Position numbers and translations under genes: made by a program
Shown: in pieces, positions 39,769 to 48,997 of the stretch
Numbering within the stretch: the first letter of the stretch is position 1
Layout: each line of letters begins with the position of its first letter
Assembly: GCF_023631325.1 (NCBI RefSeq)
Contig: NZ_JALQDG010000010.1
Location: 62,001 to 126,000 of the forward strand
Direction of reading: 5' to 3'
DNA: 64,000 bases
DNA from: Caballeronia sp. INDeC2
GTDB lineage: Bacteria; Pseudomonadota; Gammaproteobacteria; Burkholderiales; Burkholderiaceae
The notes under the pieces: generated by a model
What the model saw: only the letters and a program-made list of their open reading frames with translations
Database searches by the model: none
What the model was told of the DNA's origin: nothing

Positions 39769-41520
39769 ATGAGCCCGGGACAGACAGCGCCGCGCGCAGC
39801 CTGGAAGCCGCACGCGACGGACGGCATCTGGTACGCGTCGTATCCGCGCGATGTCGCGCGCGAGATCGATCCTTCGCGCTATCGCTCGCTGGCGCATTTC
39901 TTCGATGAGTGCGTCGAGCGGTTTCGGGATCGCGTCGCGTTCGTGAGTCTCGGCTCCGAGCTGACGTTCGCCACGCTCGGCGAGAAGGCGCATGCGTTCG
40001 CTGCGTATCTGCAAAGTATCGGCGTGAAGCCCGGCGATCGCGTCGCGCTGATGATGCCCAACACGCTGGTCTATCCCGTCACGCTTTTCGGCACGCTGCT
40101 CGCAGGTGCGATCGTCGTCAACGTGAATCCGCTCTACACGGTGCGCGAGTTGAGCCATCAACTCAAGGACAGCGGCGCGCAGACGGTGGTCGTATTCGAG
40201 AAGTTCGCGAAGACCGTGCAGGACGCGCAGCCGGGCACGCGTGTGAGGAACGTTATCGTGAGCGGGCTCGGCGATCTGCTCGGCGGCGGCCTCAATGTGA
40301 AAGGCCGCGCGATCGATCTGTTCCTGCGTCATGTGAAAAAGGAGGTGCCCGCTTACGCGCTGCCCGATGCGGTCCGCCTGTCGCAAGCGCTCGCACGCGG
40401 CGCGCGGCAGAAGTTCGAGCCGGTGAGAGTCGGTCACGGCGACATCGCGTTCATTCAATACACGGGCGGCACCACGGGCGTCGCGAAAGGCGCGATGCTC
40501 ACGCATCGCAACGTCATCGCCAATCTCTTGCAGGCGCTCGCGTGGGCGGGCGGACAGCTCGTCGACGGCGAGGAAATCATCGTCACGCCGCTGCCGCTGT
40601 ATCACATCTATTCGCTGACCGTGAACGCGCTCGCCTTTCTCGCGATCGGCGCGCGCAACGTGCTGATCGTCAATCCGCGCGATATCGGCGCACTCATGCG
40701 CGCCCTGCGTCACGAGAATTTCACGGCGATCACCGCGCTCAACACGCTCTACAGCGCGCTCATGGACAACGACGATTTCCGCCGGCGCGACTTCTCCGCG
40801 CTCAAGCTCGCGATGGCCGGCGGCATGGCGACCCAGCGCGTGATCGCCGAACGCTTCCGGGCGATGACGGGCCAGACGCTCGTGGAAGGCTACGGCCTCA
40901 CCGAATGCTCGCCGCTCGTCGCCGCGACGCCGCTCGATGCCCACGGCGCGAGCGACTTCGACGGAAGCATCGGCGTGCCGGTGCCGTCGACACTCGTGCG
41001 CATGCGCCGCGAGGACGGCGCTTGGGCGAACGTCGACGAACCGGGCGAGCTCTGCGTGCAAGGCCCGCAAGTGATGAAAGCCTACTGGAACCGCCCCGAG
41101 GACACGGCGAAAGCCATCGACGCCGACGGCTGGCTCGCGACCGGCGACATCGGCGTGATGGATGCGCGCGGCATCATCCGGCTCATCGACCGCAAGAAGG
41201 ACATGATGATCGTGTCGGGCTTCAACGTGTATCCGAACGAGATCGAGGAAGTGCTCGCCGCGCATCCGAAAGTGCGCGCGGTGGCGGCCGTCGGCGTGCC
41301 CGATCCGGTGACGGGCGAGCGCGTGAAGGCATTCGTCGTGCGTCGCGACGATACGCTCACGGTGGAAGAACTCGTGAAGTTCGCCCGTTTACACCTGACC
41401 GGCTACAAGGTGCCTTCCTACGTCGAGTTCCGCGACACGCTGCCGCTCACGACGATCGGCAAGGTGCTCAGGCGCGAACTGCGCGAAGCCGAATCGAAAG
41501 CACGACAATCGCAGGACTGA
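39769..41520 (+). CDS. fadD: Long-chain fatty-acid--CoA ligase
   Basis: A 583-residue AMP-forming acyl-CoA synthetase that activates fatty acids. The P-loop region is IQYTGGTTGVAKGAMLTHRN (about residues 228-247). The second motif is YGLTECSPLV, and the core hinge DGWLATGDIGVMD is followed by IDRKKDMMIVSGFNVYPNEI. The catalytic Lys lies in LTTIGKVLRRELRE near the C-terminus. It lies 66 bases after the thiolase in the same direction and ends ahead of the DUF1571 gene. Confidence 0.94.
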   Translation: MSPGQTAPRAAWKPHATDGIWYASYPRDVAREIDPSRYRSLAHFFDECVERFRDRVAFVSLGSELTFATLGEKAHAFAAYLQSIGVKPGDRVALMMPNTLVYPVTLFGTLLAGAIVVNVNPLYTVRELSHQLKDSGAQTVVVFEKFAKTVQDAQPGTRVRNVIVSGLGDLLGGGLNVKGRAIDLFLRHVKKEVPAYALPDAVRLSQALARGARQKFEPVRVGHGDIAFIQYTGGTTGVAKGAMLTHRNVIANLLQALAWAGGQLVDGEEIIVTPLPLYHIYSLTVNALAFLAIGARNVLIVNPRDIGALMRALRHENFTAITALNTLYSALMDNDDFRRRDFSALKLAMAGGMATQRVIAERFRAMTGQTLVEGYGLTECSPLVAATPLDAHGASDFDGSIGVPVPSTLVRMRREDGAWANVDEPGELCVQGPQVMKAYWNRPEDTAKAIDADGWLATGDIGVMDARGIIRLIDRKKDMMIVSGFNVYPNEIEEVLAAHPKVRAVAAVGVPDPVTGERVKAFVVRRDDTLTVEELVKFARLHLTGYKVPSYVEFRDTLPLTTIGKVLRRELREAESKARQSQD

Positions 41521-41536
41521 CTTTTCGGAGATGCTC

Positions 41537-42424
41537 ATGCCGCGTGCGCCATGCCGCCGGGCTTCGGACTTGCGGCTCGCTTGCGCGGGCCTGTTGTGTC
41601 TCGTGCTCGCGCTCGCGTCTTTAGTTGCGCGCGCGGATGCAACCGAAGACGCCGCGCGCGTCGGCGAAATGAGCGTCGAGCAGCAGGCGCAATGGCTCTC
41701 GCGCTCGGCCGAAAGCGGCGCGCTCGCGAGACTCGGCGACGCGCAGCTCATCGCCCTCTTTCGCTCGCTCGACGCGCGCACGCTGCCGCGTTACCTGCAG
41801 GAAGGCTTGCAGGAGTATCAATCCTGCGAGTTCACGATGCGCCGGCGCGAGCGCATCAAGGGAAAGTGGCCCAAGCGCGCGGATCACATGCTCGTGCGCG
41901 TCACGCGCGAGCCGCTGCGCGTCTACGCGAAATGGCTGCCCGATGGCGCGCATGCTGGCCAGGAAATCATCTACGACGATTCCAAACGTCCCGACGAGCT
42001 CTACGGTCATCTCGGCGGCTTTCTGGGCGTCGTGCCGATGTGGACGTCGGTGGACGGCGCCCTCGCCCGCGCGCAATCGAATCATTCGATCCGCGAGCTC
42101 GGCATCGAAGCGGTCACGCAGCGCTTCATCGACGAAGGGCGCAGATTCGCCGAAGCGGGCATCACAAAGCCGGCGAATATCGAAGTGAAGACCGTCGACG
42201 GATTGCGCGTCGTCGCGCTCACGTATGAAACGCCCGAAGGACAGCCCGAGTTCTACGCGAAAAAGGAAGTGCTCGGGCTCGATCTCGAGCGGCCGGTTTT
42301 CCGCACGCTGGAGTCGTACGACAACGACGGCAATATTTTCGAAAGCGTCGTGTTCGAGCGCATCGAAATCAAACCCTTCGACGATCTGACGTTCGACCCG
42401 AAAAATCCTGACTATCGCTTCTGA
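41537..42424 (+). CDS. DUF1571 domain exported protein
   Basis: A 295-residue protein with an N-terminal signal segment (LACAGLLCLVLALASLVARA). The mature part carries the DUF1571 pattern: LQEYQSCEFTMRRRERIKGK, EPLRVYAKWLPDGAHAGQEI, YEFYAKK-like strands and ESYDNDGNIFESVVFERI. The fold resembles outer-membrane lipoprotein carrier domains, so a role in envelope lipid handling is plausible (inference). The second ATG (41537) is preferred because GGAG at 41527-41530 is correctly spaced from it. It starts 16 bases after fadD and is the last gene of the cassette. Confidence 0.8.
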   Translation: MPRAPCRRASDLRLACAGLLCLVLALASLVARADATEDAARVGEMSVEQQAQWLSRSAESGALARLGDAQLIALFRSLDARTLPRYLQEGLQEYQSCEFTMRRRERIKGKWPKRADHMLVRVTREPLRVYAKWLPDGAHAGQEIIYDDSKRPDELYGHLGGFLGVVPMWTSVDGALARAQSNHSIRELGIEAVTQRFIDEGRRFAEAGITKPANIEVKTVDGLRVVALTYETPEGQPEFYAKKEVLGLDLERPVFRTLESYDNDGNIFESVVFERIEIKPFDDLTFDPKNPDYRF

Positions 42425-42620
42425 TCGGCGCGCCAATGAAACGCCCGCCGACTTCATGACATCGGATGTAACAACGTGCCGCACCGCGCGCCGCGTGGTT
42501 TTAAGTTTCGCCTAAGAGTCGGCCGATAACCTGCCCGCACTCCATCGACATCAAGGTCCGCCGCGCAGGCAGCACGCCGGGAGCGCCGCACATCGTCATG
42601 CAAACTTGAGGACATCGTTC

Positions 42621-42863
42621 ATGAACCTCCGCCGTCCGGCTTCCGCACCCGTGCGAGCCATCAAAAGGCTTCTGAGCCATCACGAAATCGCCACGCTGCT
42701 GTTGCTGCTGCACGCGCCCATCGACGCGATGGCCGCGACGCCCGATGTCGCTTCGTTGCAGGAATACGGCTATGTCGAGATCGTGTCGCCGGACATGGGC
42801 GCGCCGAAAGTACGTCTGACCGAGGACGGCAACGCCGTGCTGCGCGGCCTCGGCGTCAAGTAA
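42621..42863 (+). CDS. Small exported or membrane-associated hypothetical protein
   Basis: 80 residues. A hydrophobic segment IATLLLLLHAPIDAMAATPD at about residues 23-42 may be a signal or anchor. The rest, LQEYGYVEIVSPDMGAPKVR and LTEDGNAVLRGLGVK, looks like a small wing-type beta-hairpin. GAGGA lies eight bases before the ATG. No family is recognised. It is probably a real gene because of its ribosome site and compact codon use. Confidence 0.55.
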   Translation: MNLRRPASAPVRAIKRLLSHHEIATLLLLLHAPIDAMAATPDVASLQEYGYVEIVSPDMGAPKVRLTEDGNAVLRGLGVK

Positions 42864-42957
42864 GGCGCCAGGAAGAACCGGGCCGCGGACGCCCGACTAC
42901 GCGAACTCTGTAATAATCGGTCGATACTTTTCATCATCGACCAAGGAGTGATTCGCG

Positions 42958-43746
42958 ATGTCCGCCCTCTCACCCATCGTGCAGCGTGTGCTCATCACCA
43001 ACGACGACGGCATCGACGCGCCCGGCCTCGCCGTGCTCGAAGCCGTAGCCGCCGAACTCGCGCACGAAGTCTGGGTCATCGCGCCGGAACACGATCAGAG
43101 CGGCACGTCGCACTCCATCAGCCTGCATTCGCCGTTGCGCGTGTCGCGCCAGGGCGAGCGGCGCTACGGCGTGCAGGGCACGCCCGGCGACTGCGTCGTC
43201 ATGGGCGCGCGCCATATCATGAAAGACGCGCCGCCCACGCTCGTGCTTTCCGGCATCAACCGCGGCGCTAATCTCGGCGTCGAGACCATGTTCTCCGGCA
43301 CCGTCGGCGCCGCGATGACGGGCCTGCTGCTCGGCCTGCCGTCGATCGCGCTCAGCCAGACCTTCACCGATCGCGAGAACGTGCGCTGGGATACGGCGCG
43401 CGCGCTCGCGCCGGGCGTGATCCGCCAGTTGCTCGCGATCTCCCACGACGCGCCCACGTGCCTGAACGTCAATTTTCCCGATTGCGACGCGTCCGCCGCC
43501 GGTCCGCTCACCGTGACGCGGCAAGGCATCGGCCTCGTGGAAGGCATCGATGTGCTGCCGCTCGTCGATCCGCGCGGCATCGACTATCACTGGCTGCGGT
43601 TTCAGCGCGGCCCGCGCCCGAATTCGCCCGATAGCGAAACGGCGGTGGTCGCGTCCGGCCGCGTCTCCGTCACGCCGCTGCATTTCGATCGCACCGACGA
43701 GCGCACGTTCGCCACGCTCGAAGCGGGTCTGAAGCGCGGCGTCTGA
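42958..43746 (+). CDS. SurE-like 5'/3'-nucleotidase
   Basis: A 262-residue SurE-family phosphatase. The metal site is in VLITNDDGIDAPGL and NxxS-like HDQSGTSHSISLHSPLRV. Further motifs are GVQGTPGDCVVMGARH and SGINRGANLGVETMFSGTVG. SurE enzymes dephosphorylate nucleoside monophosphates and short polyphosphate. The classical surE sits beside nlpD-rpoS and pcm, none of which is here, so this is likely a second copy. AAGGAG lies ten bases before the ATG. Confidence 0.88.
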   Translation: MSALSPIVQRVLITNDDGIDAPGLAVLEAVAAELAHEVWVIAPEHDQSGTSHSISLHSPLRVSRQGERRYGVQGTPGDCVVMGARHIMKDAPPTLVLSGINRGANLGVETMFSGTVGAAMTGLLLGLPSIALSQTFTDRENVRWDTARALAPGVIRQLLAISHDAPTCLNVNFPDCDASAAGPLTVTRQGIGLVEGIDVLPLVDPRGIDYHWLRFQRGPRPNSPDSETAVVASGRVSVTPLHFDRTDERTFATLEAGLKRGV

Positions 43747-43834
43747 GTCGTGAACGCGCGCCGCTAGAACGTTTCCTCGCAGACGCGAACGGTCGCTTTC
43801 TCGTATGCTCGGGCGATCACAACAAGGAGACAAC

Positions 43835-44299
43835 ATGACCCGACTCATCGGTTCGCGCGGCGCGCGCGTGATGCTCGGCGCGCTCTGCGCCACCTTTGCC
43901 GCGAGCGTGTTCGCGCAGGCGGCGACGCCCGTCGGCACCTGGCAGACCATCGACGATCAGACCGGCAAGCCGAAAGCGATCATCCAGATCGTCGACGACG
44001 GCGGCGGCCAGTTGTCGGGCAAGGTCGTGCGCGGCATCGGCGAATTCGATCATCCCGAGCGCCGCTGCACGGCCTGCACCGACGAGCGCCGGGATCAACC
44101 GGTCAAAGGGATGACGATCATCACCGGCATGCGGCAAAACGGCGATGCATGGGACGGCGGCCAGATTCTCGATCCCGAGAACGGCAAGCTCTACAAGTGC
44201 AAGATGAAGATGGAGGACGGCGGGCAGAAACTCGTCGTGCGCGGGTATATCGGCGTGTCGCTGCTGGGGCGTTCGCAGACCTGGCTGCGCCAGCAATAG
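43835..44299 (+). CDS. DUF2147 exported protein
   Basis: 154 residues. Signal peptide at about 1-29, ending AQAATPVG. The mature part has PVGTWQTIDDQTGKPKAIIQ, a CTACTDERRDQPVKGM cysteine pair, and LDPENGKLYKCKMKMEDG, followed by GYIGVSLLGRSQTW. That is the DUF2147 pattern, a small periplasmic beta-barrel-like fold of unknown role. GGAGA lies eight bases before the ATG. A strong convergent hairpin follows. Confidence 0.88.
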   Translation: MTRLIGSRGARVMLGALCATFAASVFAQAATPVGTWQTIDDQTGKPKAIIQIVDDGGGQLSGKVVRGIGEFDHPERRCTACTDERRDQPVKGMTIITGMRQNGDAWDGGQILDPENGKLYKCKMKMEDGGQKLVVRGYIGVSLLGRSQTWLRQQ

Positions 44300-44312
44300 G
44301 TATCGATAAAGT

Positions 44313-44350
44313 CAAAGCCGGTCGAAGATGGATGTCTTCGACCGGCTTTG
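44313..44350. terminator. Convergent hairpin terminator
   Basis: A 16-bp perfect stem (44313-44328 with 44335-44350) around TGGATG, lying between the DUF2147 gene and the convergent DUF4096 gene. Confidence 0.8.
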
Positions 44351-44377
44351 CTTATTTCGCGCCTGCCTTCGACGAGA

Positions 44378-44770
44378 TCATGCGGCGTGACGCTGATGCG
44401 CCTCGTCCGCTTGCGCGCCTTCGGGCATGGCGACGCTCTCGAGCTTGAACTCCGGCGGCACGCGCATGCGCGATGTCATCAACGCATAGAGCGATTCTCC
44501 GGACGGGCCGAAGAGCTGCGTCATCACGTGCAGCAGGACGCCCGACTCGTGCCACGTCTTGAAACGCCGATGGCACGTCTGATACGACGGATATTTGCGC
44601 GGCAGCGTGGACCACGACGCGCCGCTGTACATCACCCAGAGCACGCCGTTGAGCACGGCGCGGGTATTGGCGAGCGGCCGGCCTCGCAGCTCTGAACGAG
44701 GACGCAGTTCGGGAAGCAGCGGTGCGACCATCTGCCATTCTTCGTCGGACATGTCGCGGTAGGGCTTCAC
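44378..44770 (-). CDS. Orphan DUF4096 (IS5-type transposase N-terminal) protein
   Basis: 130 residues from a GTG start, with GGAG eight bases upstream. The core MSDEEWQMVAPLLPELRPRS, RGRPLANTRAVLNGVLWVMY, SGASWSTLPRKYPSYQTCHR and RFKTWHESGVLLHVMTQL is the DNA-binding DUF4096 domain that begins IS5-group transposases. No DDE catalytic domain follows and no terminal inverted repeats were seen. The last 40 residues are unlike a transposase. It could be a domesticated DNA-binding protein or a transposase remnant. It lies 143 bases downstream of zapE on the same strand. Confidence 0.75.
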   Translation of the reverse strand: MKPYRDMSDEEWQMVAPLLPELRPRSELRGRPLANTRAVLNGVLWVMYSGASWSTLPRKYPSYQTCHRRFKTWHESGVLLHVMTQLFGPSGESLYALMTSRMRVPPEFKLESVAMPEGAQADEAHQRHAA

Positions 44771-44913
44771 GGTAATTTCTCCAATTTGCTGACTGATAAC
44801 CGATATCGACGATACCGAGTACCCGAAAGCCGGCAAATCGGAGTGATCCGAATCTTGAAATAGTCCCCAAAGCCTTATGCCGATTGGCCAACCGCAGATT
44901 TTTGATACTCGTA

Positions 44914-46011
44914 TTAGGTGAGCGAAATATCCGCGACGCGCCGCGGCGCCTCCAGATACTCCTTCGACTGCATCTCGATGATGCGCGACACCGTGCGGGC
45001 GAACTCGTTGGCCATCGGTCCTTCGACATACAACTCTTCCGCAGGCACGGCCGCCGACATCAAGAGCTTCACCTTGTGGTCGTAGAACACGTCGATGAGC
45101 CACGTGAAGCGGCGCGCTTCGGACGCCATGCGCGGCGTCATCTGCGGCACGTCCGACAGGATCACCGCATGAAACCGGTTCGACAGTTCGAGATAGTCGT
45201 TCTGCGAGCGCGGCCCGCCGCAGAGCGTCGCGAAGTCGAACCACACGACGCCGTCCGCCTTGCGCAACGCCTTGATCTCGCGCTTTTCGATATGCAGGAT
45301 CGGGCTTTCATCGGGCACGGCCGCGAGCTTCGCGTAGTCGGCGCGCAACGCCTCGCTCGCCGCCGCGCCGAGCGGCGTGTGATACGCCTTCACCTGGGAC
45401 AGCGTGCGCTTGCGATAGTCGGTGCCCGCATCGACGTTGCGCACGTCGAGATGCTCCTTGATGAGCTCGATCGCGGGCAGCAGACGATCGCGATGCAGCC
45501 CTTCCGGATACAGCGTGTCGGGCTGGTAATTGGACGTCATCACGAACTGCACGCCGTTCTTGAAGAGGCGGTCGAGCAGGCGATAGAGAATCATCGCGTC
45601 GGCGATATCCGAGACGTGGAATTCGTCGAAGCAGATCAGCCGGAAGCGTTTCGCGATGCGTTTCGCGAGTTCGTCGAGCGGATCGGCCTGCCCTTTCAGG
45701 TCTTCCAGCTCGCGATGCACCTCGCGCATGAACTCGTGAAAATGCAGGCGCGTCTTGCGCTGCACCGGCACGACGGCATAGAAGCTGTCCATCAGAAAGC
45801 TCTTGCCGCGCCCGACGCCGCCCCACATGTAGACACCGCGCGGCAAGTCCGGATGCACGAGAAACTTCTTGATCGCGTTGGAGCGCCGGGCCTTGTACGC
45901 GACCCACTCCTCGTAGCAGCGCTGCAGACGCGCGACCGCCGCGAGCTGCGCCTCGTCCGATTGATAACCTCGCGTGCGCAGTTCTTTTTCGTAGTATTCG
46001 GTGACGTTCAT
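44914..46011 (-). CDS. zapE: Cell division ATPase ZapE (AFG1 family)
   Basis: A 365-residue AFG1-type ATPase that binds FtsZ and supports division under stress. The Walker A sequence is WGGVGRGKSFLMDSFYAVVP at about residues 62-81. The Walker B region is LICFDEFHVSDIADAMIL, with YQPDTLYPEGLHRDRLLPAI after it. The N-terminus MNVTEYYEKELRTRGYQSDE is typical. It lies after lpdA on the same strand, separated by a hairpin. Confidence 0.94.
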   Translation of the reverse strand: MNVTEYYEKELRTRGYQSDEAQLAAVARLQRCYEEWVAYKARRSNAIKKFLVHPDLPRGVYMWGGVGRGKSFLMDSFYAVVPVQRKTRLHFHEFMREVHRELEDLKGQADPLDELAKRIAKRFRLICFDEFHVSDIADAMILYRLLDRLFKNGVQFVMTSNYQPDTLYPEGLHRDRLLPAIELIKEHLDVRNVDAGTDYRKRTLSQVKAYHTPLGAAASEALRADYAKLAAVPDESPILHIEKREIKALRKADGVVWFDFATLCGGPRSQNDYLELSNRFHAVILSDVPQMTPRMASEARRFTWLIDVFYDHKVKLLMSAAVPAEELYVEGPMANEFARTVSRIIEMQSKEYLEAPRRVADISLT

Positions 46012-46030
46012 CTTCTGCCGTTTGAAGTGA

Positions 46031-46062
46031 CGAAGGCGAGCGGTTTGATCCGCTCGCCTTCG
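46031..46062 (-). terminator. Hairpin between lpdA and zapE
   Basis: A 13-bp stem (46031-46043 with 46050-46062) around TTTGAT. No clear T-run follows on the minus strand, so termination may be partial. Confidence 0.6.
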
Positions 46063-46096
46063 TGTGCGATGCCTGACTGCCCGAAGCCGAGCCGAG

Positions 46097-47527
46097 TTAC
46101 ATATTCAACGCGCGCTTGTCGACGGCGAGCGCCGCTTCACGCATCACTTCCGACAGCGACGGATGCGGATGGCAAATGCGGCCGATGTCTTCCGACGCCG
46201 CCTTGAATTCCATCGCGACAACGGCTTCCGCGATCAGATCCGATGCGTCCGCGGCGATCACGTGCACACCGAGAATCTCGTCGGTCTTCGCGTCGGCGAT
46301 CATCTTGACGAAGCCTTCCGCACGGCCGATGCCCAATGCGCGGCCATTGGCCATCATCGGGAACTGGCCGGTCTTGATCTCGCGGCCTTCGGCCTTGAGC
46401 TGCTGTTCGGTCTTGCCGACCCACGCGATTTCCGGTTCCGTGTAGATGACCCACGGCACGCAGTTGTAGTCGATGTGCGGCTTCTGGCCGTCGATGATTT
46501 CCGCCACCGCCACGCCTTCGTCTTCCGCCTTGTGCGCGAGCATCGGGCCGCGCACGACGTCGCCAATGGCGTACACGTTCGGCACGCTCGTCGCGCAATG
46601 ATCGTCGACGTCGATGAAACCGCGCTCGTTCGCCTTCAGGCCGATTGCTTCCAGACCGAGGTTATCCGTGTTCGGCACGCGGCCGATCGACACGATCAGG
46701 CGATCCGCTTCCAGCGTCTGCGCGTTGCCCGCGTTATCCGTGTAAGCGATCGATACGCCGTTACCGGTCGTCTTCACTTCGCCGATCTTCACGCCGAGGT
46801 GAATGTCGAGGCCCTGCTTCTTGAACTGCTTCGCGGCTTCCTTGGCAAGCGATTCGTCCGCCGCGCCCAGGAATTGCGGCAGCGCTTCGAGCACGGTCAC
46901 GTCCGCGCCGAGACGCCGCCACACCGAACCGAGCTCCAGCCCGATCACGCCCGCGCCGATGACCGCGAGCTTCTTCGGCACGGCGTCGAACGACAGCGCG
47001 CCTTCGTTGTCGGCGACGATCTTGTTATCGACCGGAATGTTCGGCAGATGACGCGCCTTCGAACCCGTCGCGATGATCACGTTCTTCGCCGTGACAGTTT
47101 CGGTTTCGCCTTCGCCCGACACTTCTATCTGCACGCCGGCGTCGTTCTTGCCGGTGAACTTGCCGTGGCCCTTGAGCCACGTGATCTTGTTCTTGCGGAA
47201 CAGGAACTCGATGCCCTTCGTCATCTTCTCGACGATGCCGTCCTTGCGAGCGAGCATCTTCGACACATCGAGCTTCACATCCGACACGCTGATGCCGTGA
47301 TCGGCCAGATGCTTCGACGCATTCTCGAATTCTTCCGACGACGCGAGCAGCGCCTTCGACGGAATGCAGCCCACGTTCAGGCACGTGCCGCCGAGCTTCA
47401 ACGCGCCGGCCGGGTTCTTCCACTTCTCGATACACGCAACCGTCTTGCCGAGCTGCGCTGCGCGAATCGCCGCGATATAGCCGCCAGGGCCCGCGCCGAT
47501 CACGACGACATCAAATTCCTTGGACAT
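46097..47527 (-). CDS. lpdA: Dihydrolipoyl dehydrogenase (E3)
   Basis: A 476-residue flavoprotein that reoxidises dihydrolipoyl groups of the 2-oxoglutarate dehydrogenase complex with NAD+. FAD site [20 protein letters not shown] at residues 8-27. The redox disulfide is in [17 protein letters not shown] second nucleotide site is [16 protein letters not shown], and the C-terminal catalytic His lies in [16 protein letters not shown]. It is the third gene of odhA-odhB-lpdA, starting 88 bases after odhB. Confidence 0.97.
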   Translation of the reverse strand: MSKEFDVVVIGAGPGGYIAAIRAAQLGKTVACIEKWKNPAGALKLGGTCLNVGCIPSKALLASSEEFENASKHLADHGISVSDVKLDVSKMLARKDGIVEKMTKGIEFLFRKNKITWLKGHGKFTGKNDAGVQIEVSGEGETETVTAKNVIIATGSKARHLPNIPVDNKIVADNEGALSFDAVPKKLAVIGAGVIGLELGSVWRRLGADVTVLEALPQFLGAADESLAKEAAKQFKKQGLDIHLGVKIGEVKTTGNGVSIAYTDNAGNAQTLEADRLIVSIGRVPNTDNLGLEAIGLKANERGFIDVDDHCATSVPNVYAIGDVVRGPMLAHKAEDEGVAVAEIIDGQKPHIDYNCVPWVIYTEPEIAWVGKTEQQLKAEGREIKTGQFPMMANGRALGIGRAEGFVKMIADAKTDEILGVHVIAADASDLIAEAVVAMEFKAASEDIGRICHPHPSLSEVMREAALAVDKRALNM

Positions 47528-47615
47528 GACTTTCCTTTTCTATGACTGCGCTCTTGCGCAGACGCCTTCGAAGCGATGCGCGCGAGCCTATCGCGCGCAC
47601 CGAAGGCACTGATTC

Positions 47616-48914
47616 TTACAGGTCCAGCAGCAGACGGGCCGGATCTTCCAGCGCGTCCTTCATCGCGACCAGTGACAGCACGGCTTCGCGGCCGTCGATG
47701 ATGCGGTGGTCGTACGACAGCGCGAGGTAGTTCATCGGACGGATCACGATCTGGCCGTTCTCGACGACCGCGCGTTCCTTCGTCGCGTGCACGCCGAGAA
47801 TCGCGGACTGCGGCGGGTTGATGATCGGCGTCGACAGCATGGAGCCGAACACGCCGCCGTTCGAGATGGAGAACGTGCCGCCCGTCATTTCTTCGATCGA
47901 CAGCTTGCCGTCCTTCGCCTTCTGGCCGAATTCGGCGATCTTCTTCTCGATGTCGGCGAGGCTCATTTGATCTGCGTTGCGCAGGATCGGCACCACCAGA
48001 CCGCGCGGCGAACCGACCGCGATACCGATGTCGAAGTAGCCGTGATAGACGATGTCGTTACCGTCGATCGATGCGTTCACGAGCGGGAACTTCTTCAGCG
48101 CATGCACGGCGGCCTTCACGAAGAACGACATGAAGCCGAGCTTCACGCCGTGTTCCTTCTCAAAGCGATCCTTGTACTTGTTGCGCAGATCCATGACCGG
48201 CGCCATGTTGACTTCGTTGAACGTCGTCAGGATGGCGTTGGTTTGCTGCGATTCGAGCAGACGCTCGGCAATGCGCGCGCGCAGACGCGACATCGGCACG
48301 CGCTGTTCCGGACGGTCCTTGAGCCACTGATCGGTCGATGCCGGCGCGGAGACTTGCGGCAGCGAGGGCTTGGCGGCGCGCGCGGGCGCGGCGGCCGGAG
48401 CCGGTGCGGCAGCCTTGGCGGCCGGTGCGGAGGCCGAAGCGGCGAGCGCGTCGCCCTTCGTGATGCGGCCGTCGCGGCCCGAGCCCGAAACCTGATCCGC
48501 CGACACGCCCTTCTCGGCCAGGATCTTCGTCGCGGAGGGCGACGCAGCGCCACCCGTCGCGCCCGCCGATGCCTGCGCGGCCACGGGAGCCGCAGCAGCG
48601 GTAGCCGGTTCAGATACGGGCGCGGGCTTCACTTCCGAGTCGCCGGCAGCGGCGACTGCTTCGCCCGCTTTCGCTTCGGTGTCGATCTTCGCGATGATTT
48701 CGTCGGCGGTGACTATATCGCCGTCATGCTTGATCACTTGCGCGAGCACGCCAGCCGACGGCGCGGGCACTTCGAGCACGACCTTGTCGGTCTCGATTTC
48801 GATGAGGATCTCGTCCTGGGCGACAGCCTCGCCCGGCTTTTTCTTCCATTGCAGCATGGTCGCTTCCGAAACCGACTCGGAAAGCTGGGGAACCTTGACT
48901 TCTACGATAGCCAT
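47616..48914 (-). CDS. odhB: Dihydrolipoyllysine-residue succinyltransferase (E2)
   Basis: A 432-residue core of the 2-oxoglutarate dehydrogenase complex. The lipoyl domain (residues 1-76) carries the lipoylated Lys in [14 protein letters not shown]. An Ala/Pro-rich linker (about 80-120) leads to the subunit-binding domain ([20 protein letters not shown]). A second Ala/Pro linker follows, and then the catalytic domain with [13 protein letters not shown]. It has one lipoyl domain, as usual for E2o. It starts 83 bases after odhA. Confidence 0.97.
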   Translation of the reverse strand: MAIVEVKVPQLSESVSEATMLQWKKKPGEAVAQDEILIEIETDKVVLEVPAPSAGVLAQVIKHDGDIVTADEIIAKIDTEAKAGEAVAAAGDSEVKPAPVSEPATAAAAPVAAQASAGATGGAASPSATKILAEKGVSADQVSGSGRDGRITKGDALAASASAPAAKAAAPAPAAAPARAAKPSLPQVSAPASTDQWLKDRPEQRVPMSRLRARIAERLLESQQTNAILTTFNEVNMAPVMDLRNKYKDRFEKEHGVKLGFMSFFVKAAVHALKKFPLVNASIDGNDIVYHGYFDIGIAVGSPRGLVVPILRNADQMSLADIEKKIAEFGQKAKDGKLSIEEMTGGTFSISNGGVFGSMLSTPIINPPQSAILGVHATKERAVVENGQIVIRPMNYLALSYDHRIIDGREAVLSLVAMKDALEDPARLLLDL

Positions 48915-48997
48915 TTCTGTATTGTCCTAATGCGTGTCTGTGTGTTCGAGCGTCGGGACCGGGCTGCGGCGTGCGCGCCCGGTCTCTCGAGCGTTGC

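Noticed and set aside
44353..44913. Complete IS5-type insertion sequence
   Set aside because: No terminal inverted repeats, no DDE domain and no target-site duplication were seen around the DUF4096 gene.
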